Assembly (NCBI GenBank): GCA_964584995.1
Contig: CAZPCA010000003.1
Location: forward strand, 1-48,614
Origin: JAJTFW01 sp964584995
GTDB lineage: Bacteria; Bacteroidota; Bacteroidia; AKYH767-A; OLB10
Reading direction: 5' to 3'
Length of the DNA: 48,614 nt
Every line of letters starts with the position of its first letter. Within the stretch, counting starts at the first letter, position 1. Below, piece after piece: positions 1 to 7,464 of this stretch. The notes beneath the pieces were generated by a model, which was not told where the DNA came from, made no database searches, and saw only the letters and a program-made list of their open reading frames with translations. A program made the position numbers and the translations under genes.

Positions 1-1058
1 TCTGAGGAGGCATCTTTGACGTCGATAACCGACTTCAACAAATAGCTCAGGAAGAGCAGCTTACCCATTCTCCGGATTTTTGGGACGACCCGAAGCGCGC
101 CGAACAGATTCTCAAAAAAATCAAGCAGAAGAAAGACTGGACCGATGCATGGAAAACCGTGCAGACAGCGGTAGACGATCTTTCCGTGCTTTTCGATTTC
201 CAAAAGATGGGAGAGGCTACGGAAGCAGAGGTGGATGCGCAGTTTACCATCGCCCAGAAGAAAATCGAAGATCTTGAATTCAAGAATATGCTTTCCGCCG
301 AGGAGGATCATTGCAGTGCCATCCTCACCATCAACTCAGGGGCAGGAGGTACCGAAAGCCAGGACTGGGCATCCATCCTCTTGCGGATGTACCTGCGCTG
401 GGCAGAACGCCACGGATATAAAGTGACCGAGGTGGATTTCCAGGAAGGCGATGGTGCAGGAATTAAATCCGCTACGTATGAAATAGAAGGTGACTACGCC
501 TATGGCTATCTCAAAAGCGAAAACGGGGTGCATCGTCTCGTCCGTATTTCTCCATTTGACAGCAATGCGCGCCGGCATACTTCCTTTGCTTCGGTGTATG
601 CGTATCCGATTATTGATGAGGAAATCAATATCGAGATCAAGGATGCGGATATTTCCATCCAGACATCGCGTTCGGGTGGTGCCGGTGGTCAGAACGTGAA
701 CAAAGTGGAAACCAAGGTGCAGATCACCCACCATCCTACTGGAATAGTAGTGGTTTGCCAGGTGGAAAGGACGCAGGGTGGGAACAAGGAACGCGCCATG
801 AAGATGCTGAAGTCACAGCTCTATGAACTGGAGTTGAGAAAGCGCAATGAAGCCAAAGCAGCCATCGAGAGTTCCAAGAAGAAAATCGAGTGGGGTTCCC
901 AGATCCGCAGCTATGTCTTGCATCCCTATAAACTGGTGAAGGATGTGCGTACCGATTACGAAACTTCCGATACGCAGGCCGTCCTCGACGGCGAAATCGA
1001 TGAATTCATCAAAGCCTACCTGATGGAATACGCTTCCGATAACAAAGCCACTGTATAG
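1..1058 (+). CDS. prfB: Peptide chain release factor 2 (5' end outside window; +1 frameshift needed)
   Basis: Release factor that recognises UGA/UAA and triggers hydrolysis of peptidyl-tRNA on the ribosome. The window opens inside the gene. The main frame is entered at base 18 after a +1 shift (separate entry) and reads DVDNRLQQIAQEEQL onward; the SPF stop-codon-recognition tripeptide is at 549-557 and the catalytic GGQ at 684-692, inside SGGAGGQNVNKVETK. Stop at 1056-1058. The same frame has a stop at 3-5, so the N-terminal piece must come from the other frame, as expected for prfB. A conventional call would begin at GTG 159 and lose 47 residues of this frame plus the upstream piece. Length and motifs are normal for RF2 otherwise. 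The next gene downstream is an inserted cassette, not an operon partner. Confidence 0.97.
2..20 (+). promoter_or_regulatory. prfB programmed +1 frameshift site (autoregulation by RF2)
   Basis: In frame 2 the bases read CTG AGG AGG CAT CTT TGA C, i.e. L-R-R-H-L-stop. This has the same layout as the E. coli site (Shine-Dalgarno-like AGGxGG, one codon, slippery CTT, in-frame TGA, C). Shifting +1 on CTT gives GAC GTC GAT, which opens the long RF2 frame. When RF2 is scarce the ribosome pauses on UGA and shifts, making more RF2. The AGGAGG is notable because Bacteroidota do not generally use Shine-Dalgarno pairing for initiation. Confidence 0.95.
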
Positions 1059-1060
1059 CA

Positions 1061-1068
1061 TATTTTTG
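1061..1068 (+). promoter_or_regulatory. -7 promoter element (TATTTTTG)
   Basis: Perfect match to the Bacteroidota -7 consensus TAnnTTTG, 2 nt after the prfB stop and outside the inserted cassette. It now lies 40 nt before the GxxExxY start. If the cassette is removed it lies about 26 nt before the fumC ATG, so it may be the original fumC promoter. Confidence 0.5.
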
Positions 1069-1080
1069 ATAGGATTTTGA

Positions 1081-1108
1081 TAACCACTAAGGCACTAAGT
1101 TCACTAAG
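1081..1108 (+). repeat. Left terminal repeat: three CACTAAG units
   Basis: CACTAAG occurs at 1085-1091, 1093-1099 and 1102-1108 (steps of 8 and 9). The last unit ends one base before the GxxExxY ATG at 1109, so the repeat forms the 5' leader of that gene. Confidence 0.85.
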
Positions 1109-1522
1109 ATGTTGACCCGAAAGGAAGTGAATGAAATGGCATATGGAGTTGTAGGTTGTGCAGTTGAAGTGCACAAGGAACTTGGACCTGGGCTTTTGGA
1201 GTCTGTTTACCATCAGTGCCTTTTTGAAGAATTGCTCGCTAACGGCTTTGATGTATGGTCTAAGGTGAAAGTCCCGGTGAGTTATAAGGGTAAAGATCTG
1301 GGTCAAGCATTACAGTTAGATCTTCTTGTAAACCATTCTATAATTGTTGAGGTGAAAGCAGTTGAGGTGGTACATCCTGTTTACAAGGCGCAGTTGTTGT
1401 CCTACATGAGGCTGACACAAAAGCCAAAGGGATTATTGATAAATTTCCATACGGATAATATTGTCAAGAGCCTCGTGTCACTCGTCAATGAAGAATTCCA
1501 AAAACTACCAGTAGAACAGTAA
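1109..1522 (+). CDS. GxxExxY family protein
   Basis: A 137-residue protein with the family signature near the N-terminus (GPGLLESVY, about residues 27-35), followed by a strand pattern ending in LDLLVNHSIIVEVKAVE (about residues 70-87). The acidic residue, the E-V-K and the following helix resemble a PD-(D/E)XK nuclease fold; this is an inference from motif spacing, and I know of no established function for the family. The ATG immediately after the left repeat fits the expected N-terminus (a helix leading into VVGCAVEVHKELG). It is the only gene in the cassette and is AT-richer than its neighbours, consistent with recent arrival. It could equally be a passenger of a mobile repeat rather than its agent. 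Confidence 0.85.
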   Translation: MLTRKEVNEMAYGVVGCAVEVHKELGPGLLESVYHQCLFEELLANGFDVWSKVKVPVSYKGKDLGQALQLDLLVNHSIIVEVKAVEVVHPVYKAQLLSYMRLTQKPKGLLINFHTDNIVKSLVSLVNEEFQKLPVEQ

Positions 1523-1538
1523 TAAATCGAATAAGCCC

Positions 1539-1566
1539 TTAAGTGTTCTAAGTGCCTTAGTGGTTA
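1539..1566 (-). repeat. Right terminal repeat: three inverted CACTAAG-like units
   Basis: Read on the minus strand from the outside, units lie at 1562-1556 (perfect), 1554-1548 and 1545-1539 (the inner two with one change each), with the same 8 then 9 nt steps as the left end. The repeat ends 14 nt before the fumC ATG. Confidence 0.85.
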
Positions 1567-1580
1567 AATAAGAAAAAAAT

Positions 1581-2981
1581 ATGTCAGAGTACAGAATCGA
1601 AAAAGACACGATGGGTCAGGTACAGGTGCCGGCCCATGTTTACTGGGGTGCACAGACGCAGCGCTCCATTGAGAATTTCAAGATCGCCCAGGACATCAAC
1701 CGGATGCCGAAGGAAATTATCAGGGCTTTCGCTTACCTGAAAAAAGCTGCCGCATTGACGAATCGCGATGCAGGTATTTTATCCGCTGAAAAGTGCGACA
1801 TGATTGCAGCCGTCTGCGATGAGATCCTGGAAGGTAAGCTCGACGATCAGTTTCCGCTGGTGGTATGGCAAACCGGCTCAGGCACGCAAAGTAATATGAA
1901 TGTGAATGAGGTGGTGGCTTACCGTGCACACGTGATGCAGGGAGGTAGTCTGCTCGATGAGAAAAAGGCCGTTCATCCGAATGACGACGTCAACAAATCC
2001 CAATCATCGAACGACACTTTCCCAACTGCGATGCACATCGCCGCTTATAAGATCCTGATGGATGTGACTGTGCCGGGTATTCGAACATTGCGGGATACCC
2101 TTGCGGCCAAGTCGAAAGAGTACTGGAAGGTTGTCAAAATCGGTCGTACGCACCTCATGGATGCGACACCGCTGACACTCGGACAGGAATTGAGCGGCTA
2201 CGTTTCACAGCTGGATCACGGCTTAAGGGCGATCGAGCATACCCTGCCACATCTCGCAGAACTCGCGCTGGGCGGCACTGCCGTCGGCACAGGTATCAAC
2301 ACCCCTCCCGGCTATGCAGTTTCCGTAGCAAAGCACATAGCCACCCTGACCGGACTTCCTTTTGTGACGGCCGAAAACAAATTTGAAGCGCTGGCTGCCC
2401 ACGATGGGATTGTAGAAGCGCACGGCGCTTTGAAAACAGTGGCCGTAAGCCTGATGAAAATCGCCAATGACATCCGTTTGCTCGCATCGGGTCCCCGCTG
2501 TGGTATCGGCGAGCTTTTCATTCCCGACAATGAACCCGGTTCCTCTATCATGCCCGGCAAGGTGAATCCTACCCAGTGCGAGGCAATGACCATGGTGGCA
2601 GCGCAGGTTCTCGGTAATGATGTAGCGATCAATATCGGCGGAGCGACCGGACATTTCGAGCTCAATGTGTTCAAGCCGGTGATCATTTACAATTTCCTGC
2701 ATTCAGCACGCCTCATCGGAGATGTTTGCATGTCTTTCAACGACAAGTGTGCCACCGGCATCGCTCCCATACAGGAAAACATCGACCGTAACCTGCACAA
2801 CTCACTGATGCTGGTGACTTCCCTGAATCCACATATCGGTTACTATAAGGCTGCGGAAATTGCCCAGACCGCACACAAGAACGGAAGCACGCTGAAGGAA
2901 ACGGCCATCCAGCTTGGTTATCTTACCGCGGAGCAGTTCGATGCCTGGGTCAATCCATTGGATATGGTGGGTGAAATTTAA
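1581..2981 (+). CDS. fumC: Class II fumarate hydratase
   Basis: Reversible hydration of fumarate to malate in the TCA cycle; cytoplasmic homotetramer, iron-independent. The 466 residues are full length for class II. Visible signatures are GSGTQSNMNVNEV (about residues 97-109), HPNDDVNKSQSSNDTFPT (about 130-147), and the conserved loop GSSIMPGKVNPTQCEA (about 316-331) that carries the catalytic serine and marks fumarases rather than aspartases. The ATG is 14 nt after the right repeat of the GxxExxY cassette, so the cassette may have displaced the native promoter. pyrC follows after 29 nt on the same strand and may be cotranscribed. Confidence 0.96.
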   Translation: MSEYRIEKDTMGQVQVPAHVYWGAQTQRSIENFKIAQDINRMPKEIIRAFAYLKKAAALTNRDAGILSAEKCDMIAAVCDEILEGKLDDQFPLVVWQTGSGTQSNMNVNEVVAYRAHVMQGGSLLDEKKAVHPNDDVNKSQSSNDTFPTAMHIAAYKILMDVTVPGIRTLRDTLAAKSKEYWKVVKIGRTHLMDATPLTLGQELSGYVSQLDHGLRAIEHTLPHLAELALGGTAVGTGINTPPGYAVSVAKHIATLTGLPFVTAENKFEALAAHDGIVEAHGALKTVAVSLMKIANDIRLLASGPRCGIGELFIPDNEPGSSIMPGKVNPTQCEAMTMVAAQVLGNDVAINIGGATGHFELNVFKPVIIYNFLHSARLIGDVCMSFNDKCATGIAPIQENIDRNLHNSLMLVTSLNPHIGYYKAAEIAQTAHKNGSTLKETAIQLGYLTAEQFDAWVNPLDMVGEI

Positions 2982-3010
2982 CCCTTTACAACAATATCTT
3001 TTTTGCAACC

Positions 3011-4345
3011 ATGACAGACTACATCATCCGGAATGCCCGCATCGTGAACGAGGGAAATATTTCCGAGTCCGATGTGTTGATCCGCAAGGGGCGTATCGAA
3101 AAAATAGCAGACTCCGTCCACGCTGCGGGAGCAATGGAGATCGATGCTGCCGGATTGTTCCTGCTGCCGGGAGCCATCGACGACCAGGTTCACTTCAGAG
3201 AGCCCGGACTCACGCACAAGGGCGAAATCCATACGGAAGCAAGAGCCGCGGTGGCAGGAGGCATAACCAGTTACATGGAAATGCCGAATACGGTGCCCAG
3301 TGCTGTGAATGTTGAGAAGCTGGAGGAGAAGTACAGCCGTGCGGCGCAGGTGTCGTTAGCGAACTATTCTTTCTATATGGGTACGACCAATACCAATATC
3401 GAAGAGATAAAGCGTGTGAATCCTGCTACGGTTTGCGGAGTGAAGATATTCATGGGTTCTTCCACCGGCGATATGCTGGTCGATGATCCGAAGGCATTGG
3501 AGAATGTTTTCCGCTATTCTCCGACCATCATCACCACCCATTGCGAAGACGACCCGATGATAAAGCGGAACGCTGCTCGTTTCAGGGAACAGTATGGGGA
3601 CGCGATTACACCTTCGATGCATCCGCTGATCCGCAGCGAAGAGGCTTGCTACGCTTCTTCTTCATTTGCTGTCGGACTGGCCCGGCAGACAGGTGCACGC
3701 TTACACATCCTGCACATCAGTACGGCGAAGGAGCTCGACTTGTTCACGAATACGGTTCCACTGAAGGAAAAACGGATCACAGCCGAAGCCTGCATTCATC
3801 ATCTTTGGTTTTCGGATGCGGATTACGCTGCAAAAGGCAATCTGATCAAATGGAATCCTGCCGTGAAAACAGCGGAGGACAGAGCCGCCATCCGACAGGC
3901 AGTGCTGGATGGAAGAATCGATGTGGTGGCCACCGATCATGCGCCACATACTTTGGAGGAGAAATCCGCTCCATATTTCAACGCCCCCTCGGGAGGTCCG
4001 CTGGTCCAGCACGCGTTGCTTGCCATGCTGGATTTCGTACAGCAGGGCTGGATCAGTATCGAAAAGGTCGTAGAGAAAATGGCACATGCACCGGCGGAAC
4101 TGTTCAATGTCCAGGAAAGAGGGTATATCCGTGAAGGGTACTACGCCGACCTGGTGCTGGTGGATATGGAGCAGCCTACTTCTGTCACAAAGGAAAGTCT
4201 TCTCTACAAATGCCGATGGTCTCCGTTCGAGGGGCATACCTTCGCTTCATCCATACGTAAGACCTTCGTGAACGGTCACCTTGTATACAACGAAGGGGTG
4301 TTGGATGAATCCGTGAAAGGGATGCGTTTAAGTTTCAGCCGATGA
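3011..4345 (+). CDS. pyrC: Dihydroorotase
   Basis: Zinc amidohydrolase that closes carbamoyl-aspartate to dihydroorotate in pyrimidine synthesis. The metal site is visible in order: DQVHFREPG (about residues 57-65), KIFMGSSTG with the lysine expected to be carboxylated (about 138-146), THCED (about 176-180), ILHIS (about 236-240) and ATDHAPHT (about 306-313). At 444 residues it matches the long class I dihydroorotase/allantoinase-like group common in Bacteroidota; allantoinase is the main alternative, less likely with no purine-degradation genes nearby. The stop overlaps the start of the DUF4296 gene by 4 nt. Confidence 0.93.
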   Translation: MTDYIIRNARIVNEGNISESDVLIRKGRIEKIADSVHAAGAMEIDAAGLFLLPGAIDDQVHFREPGLTHKGEIHTEARAAVAGGITSYMEMPNTVPSAVNVEKLEEKYSRAAQVSLANYSFYMGTTNTNIEEIKRVNPATVCGVKIFMGSSTGDMLVDDPKALENVFRYSPTIITTHCEDDPMIKRNAARFREQYGDAITPSMHPLIRSEEACYASSSFAVGLARQTGARLHILHISTAKELDLFTNTVPLKEKRITAEACIHHLWFSDADYAAKGNLIKWNPAVKTAEDRAAIRQAVLDGRIDVVATDHAPHTLEEKSAPYFNAPSGGPLVQHALLAMLDFVQQGWISIEKVVEKMAHAPAELFNVQERGYIREGYYADLVLVDMEQPTSVTKESLLYKCRWSPFEGHTFASSIRKTFVNGHLVYNEGVLDESVKGMRLSFSR

Positions 4346-4692
4346 TGAATTTGTTCAGATGCTGTTCATGGATGGGTTTGCTGTGCTGGTTGGCCTGCTC
4401 TCCTCCTGCTGAAGAGAGACCATCGGATATCATTTCCCGTGATACCATGGTGGACATCCTGACCGATGTCCATCTTGCCGAAGCACAAATACAGGTGATG
4501 AACTTCGGACAGAACGATACGGCACGCATGGAAGCCTACGAGCTGTACCGAAGGGTCTTTCTAAAGTATCAGCTAGCGGATTCCGTTTTCCAGAAGAGCT
4601 TCGCGTATTATTCCCAGCAGCCAGAATTGTTCCAGGAAATGTATGCGGAGGTGCTGGACCAGCTCAACACCGTTCAGACGAAAAATCCCTGA
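4342..4692 (+). CDS. DUF4296 lipoprotein
   Basis: A 116-residue predicted lipoprotein: hydrophobic leader followed by the lipobox LAC at about residues 17-19, so a lipidated cysteine anchors it in the envelope. The body matches the DUF4296 pattern (IISRDTMVDILTDVHLAEAQ, then a tyrosine-rich helical stretch ending LDQLN). Function is unknown. The ATGA overlap with pyrC means translational coupling, and this pair recurs in Bacteroidota as far as I recall. Two adjacent ATGs at 4342 and 4345 are possible starts; both give the same leader. Confidence 0.85.
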   Translation: MMNLFRCCSWMGLLCWLACSPPAEERPSDIISRDTMVDILTDVHLAEAQIQVMNFGQNDTARMEAYELYRRVFLKYQLADSVFQKSFAYYSQQPELFQEMYAEVLDQLNTVQTKNP

Positions 4693-4729
4693 GGGCGTTC
4701 GCTTCTATCCAGGCCTTGCTTTCCGCTGC

Positions 4730-6799
4730 TCACAACCAGGCTTTCAGCCAATCGAAGAATACACGCTGCCAGAGGATGCCGTTTTGTGGCTTGAGTACAT
4801 GGTGGCCCTCGTCCGGGAAATAAAGGAATTTGCTCGGTATGCCTTTCACCTGTGCAGCAGTGAAGGCTTCGATTCCCTGATTGAGCGGTACGCGGAAGTC
4901 TTTCTCGTTATGGATGACCAGCATTGGCGTATCCCAGTTTTGAACGAACTTATGGGGTGAAAAAGCATCGAAGCTCTTGGGCTTTGGGTTGTCCCAGTAA
5001 TTGCCTCCCATGTCATGCTGGGCGAAAAACATTTCGTCGGTAGCGCCGAACTCAGACTCCAGGTTGAATACACCACAATGGGAGATGAACGCCTTGAAGC
5101 GCTTCTGGTGGTGGCCAGCCAGCCAGTACACTGAGAACCCTCCGAAGCTCGCTCCTGCGCAACCCAGCCTCTTTTTATCTACATAGGATTCTTTGCTTAC
5201 ATCGTCGATGGCGCTGAGCAGGTCGCGCATGGCCTGACCGCCCCAGTCCCCGGTGATCTGGTCGTTCCATTCCTCTCCGAATGACGGTAATCCCCGACGG
5301 TTAGGCGCCACCACGATGTATCCTTGTGCTGCCATCAGACTGAAATTCCACCGGTAACTGAACCCCTGGCTCACGACACTTTGTGGTCCACCCTGGCAAA
5401 TAAGGAGTGTAGGGTAGGTCTTGGTGGAGTCGAAGTCAGGCGGATAGATAACCCATACCAGCATGTCCTTATTGTCGCTGGTTTTGACCATGCGTTTTTT
5501 AACAGCGCTTTTTTTCAGGCTGCCCCAGGTAGAAGCATTCGTGTTGGTGATCATTTTCGCTTCTCCGTTCAGTTGCAGGCGGAAAAGTTCGCTCGGCATG
5601 GCCATGTCTGTTCGGCTGACGACTATCGATAGGGTTTTGCCTGCACCCGCAATTGTCAGTTCATTGTAGTCAGCTTGATGCTGGGTGATTTGTTTGACTG
5701 CAGCCTGCTTCCCAGCCATATCGTAGAGGAATACCTGCTTGGTGCCGCTGATGGAAGCGGTGAAGACGATTTGCTTGCTGTCAGCTGTCCATTGGACGGT
5801 ATTGACGGGATGTGGGAAGGGTGTTGACTCTCCACTTCCGGCATCTGCACGCATGAGCAATTCTTTGCGTGTTTTTTGTTGTATTGCATATTCGAAGAGG
5901 CGGTTGCGGTCGCTTTCGTATCCCGGTGTTTCCATGCTGAGCCATACAATCCGACTACCATCCGGTGACCATTTAGGGTCGTTGTCGTATCCTTTCATCC
6001 CTTCGGTGATATTTTCAGTAGTGCCGCTGACAACGGAGTAAAGGTAGATGTCCGTATTTGTGCTTACAGCGGCATCGGTGCCGTTCAGTTTTTTGCAGGT
6101 GTAGGCCAGTGTTTTGCCGTCGGGTGAAAAGGCCACCTGTTCGTCGCCACCGAAGGGGGCGGTAGGAGCATCCCATCGTTCTTCCTGCATGATATCGGTT
6201 CCTGCATCCGCGCGTCCATTGGCATAATTCGCCACGAACACGTGGCTGTAGGCGTAGTCGTGCCATGCATTCCAGTGCCTGTACATCAATCCGTCTATCA
6301 GGCGCGCGCCTTCGGCTTTCGGTAGATCAGGGTAGATTTCGGAAATCTTCTTGTCGAGTTTCACATCCGCACTGTACCAGATATGGGCTAACGACGGAGC
6401 ATAGCCGAAACTGTTGATGCCACCCTCCAGGAAGGTGATCTGCATCTTTTCACTTCCGTCCGGATTCATTTCCCACAGCTGGGAGGCACCTTTGGCGTCG
6501 GCCATCAGGAATCCGATCTTCTTTCCGTCCGGCCTCCAGCGGGCATGCGATTCGTCTGCGGTCGACTGCGCCAGCGGTTTGGCTGTTCCTCCATCAACGC
6601 CAACCATGAAAATATCGCTCTGCCCTTTATTGGCAGCGATATCGAAAACCCGAACGTTGTAGAGTACAGTTTTGCCATCCGGCGATAACCGGGGATCCGA
6701 AACGCGGGCCAGTTTCCAAAGTAATTCGGGGGTGAGCGTCTGTCCGATCGAGCCGAGACTGCAGAGCATGCCGGTAAGGAGTGTGAGGTATGGTTTCAT
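4730..6799 (-). CDS. S9 family (prolyl oligopeptidase-like) secreted peptidase
   Basis: About 689 residues with a signal peptide (MKPYLTLLTGMLCSLGSIGQ), a beta-propeller made of repeated SPDGK/WSPDG blades (about residues 30-420), and a C-terminal alpha/beta hydrolase domain. The catalytic triad is visible: nucleophile in GASFGG, aspartate in HNEKDFRVP and histidine in DEGHHV near the C-terminus. This is the acylaminoacyl-peptidase/DPP branch of S9, expected in the periplasm and acting on oligopeptides. I chose the ATG at 6799 because the signal peptide begins there; a longer frame starts at 6820. It converges with the DUF4296 gene with 37 nt between and no clear terminator. Confidence 0.93.
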   Translation of the reverse strand: MKPYLTLLTGMLCSLGSIGQTLTPELLWKLARVSDPRLSPDGKTVLYNVRVFDIAANKGQSDIFMVGVDGGTAKPLAQSTADESHARWRPDGKKIGFLMADAKGASQLWEMNPDGSEKMQITFLEGGINSFGYAPSLAHIWYSADVKLDKKISEIYPDLPKAEGARLIDGLMYRHWNAWHDYAYSHVFVANYANGRADAGTDIMQEERWDAPTAPFGGDEQVAFSPDGKTLAYTCKKLNGTDAAVSTNTDIYLYSVVSGTTENITEGMKGYDNDPKWSPDGSRIVWLSMETPGYESDRNRLFEYAIQQKTRKELLMRADAGSGESTPFPHPVNTVQWTADSKQIVFTASISGTKQVFLYDMAGKQAAVKQITQHQADYNELTIAGAGKTLSIVVSRTDMAMPSELFRLQLNGEAKMITNTNASTWGSLKKSAVKKRMVKTSDNKDMLVWVIYPPDFDSTKTYPTLLICQGGPQSVVSQGFSYRWNFSLMAAQGYIVVAPNRRGLPSFGEEWNDQITGDWGGQAMRDLLSAIDDVSKESYVDKKRLGCAGASFGGFSVYWLAGHHQKRFKAFISHCGVFNLESEFGATDEMFFAQHDMGGNYWDNPKPKSFDAFSPHKFVQNWDTPMLVIHNEKDFRVPLNQGIEAFTAAQVKGIPSKFLYFPDEGHHVLKPQNGILWQRVFFDWLKAWL

Positions 6800-6855
6800 G
6801 GCTGAAATGTGGAAGTCCAAATATCAGTAATTTGATGAAACGGGAAGATGGCTGC

Positions 6856-7437
6856 TCAGCGAAGCTTCAGTAGCCGGTATACTTCCTGTCTGCTGAGGCT
6901 GACGACCTTTCCTGGAAATGGGGCTTCCATCCGCAGGTCTTCGATGGCGATACGGACGAGGCGCAGCGTTGGAAAGCCTGTCGCCGCGGTCATTTTACGT
7001 ACTTGCCTGTTTTTGCCTTCTGCAAGGCACAATTCCAGCCAGCTGTCGGGTACCGTTTTACGGTAGCGAATGGGTGGATGGCGTTCGGGCAGTTCGGGAG
7101 CAGGGATATGCGTGGCACGTCCCGGTCGGGTACGGTAAGACTTTCCATCCAGTTGAATCGTCACACCGGTAGCCATTTTGTGCAGCGCTTCTTCGCTAAT
7201 GTTGCCTTCGACCTGTACGAGGTAAGTGCGCCAGTGTCTGTGAGCCGGGCTGAGCAGTAACTGGTTGACTTTTTTATCGTTGGTAAGCAAGAGCAGTCCT
7301 TCGCTGTCCGCGTCCAGTCTGCCGACCGGATATACATCCGGGGGGAATGAAAACAATGAGCCAAGTCCTTGTTGACCCGGTTCCGGTTTGAACTGGGAAA
7401 GTACGCCGTAAGGCTTATAGATCAGAAAATAATCCAT
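6856..7437 (-). CDS. RsuA/RluE-family pseudouridine synthase
   Basis: Converts a specific uridine in ribosomal RNA to pseudouridine. The catalytic aspartate lies in VGRLDADSEGLLLLTND (about residues 37-53), and the C-terminal family motif GKNRQVRKM is at about 142-150. At 193 residues it lacks the N-terminal S4 RNA-binding domain of RsuA/RluB/RluF, which fits RluE (23S rRNA U2457 in E. coli), but the exact target cannot be read from sequence. It lies 27 nt downstream of the OmpA-like gene on the same strand, with the S9 peptidase gene following, so the three may share a transcript. Confidence 0.92.
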   Translation of the reverse strand: MDYFLIYKPYGVLSQFKPEPGQQGLGSLFSFPPDVYPVGRLDADSEGLLLLTNDKKVNQLLLSPAHRHWRTYLVQVEGNISEEALHKMATGVTIQLDGKSYRTRPGRATHIPAPELPERHPPIRYRKTVPDSWLELCLAEGKNRQVRKMTAATGFPTLRLVRIAIEDLRMEAPFPGKVVSLSRQEVYRLLKLR

Positions 7438-7464
7438 TTGCCTTTTTTCGGAGAGTAATGATCA

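Larger units (their letters stand above)
1081..1566 (+). mobile_element. Putative 486-bp GxxExxY cassette with terminal inverted repeats
   Basis: A single small gene sits between two inverted repeats: taaccactaaggcact at 1081-1096 and its exact reverse complement at 1551-1566 (16 of 16). Each end also carries three CACTAAG-like units spaced 8 then 9 nt from the outside inward. The interior is AT-richer than its neighbours: five 60-base lines I counted average about 42% GC, against about 48-60% in sampled prfB and fumC lines. No clean target-site duplication was seen. There is no transposase, so mobility, if any, is by an unknown route or in trans. Insertion is inferred from symmetry, composition and position between a promoter and fumC. 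Confidence 0.6.

Noticed and set aside
1076..1572. Target-site duplication flanking the GxxExxY cassette
   Set aside because: Only a 4-base ataa match could be found on both sides, and it does not fit the repeat ends; too short to count.
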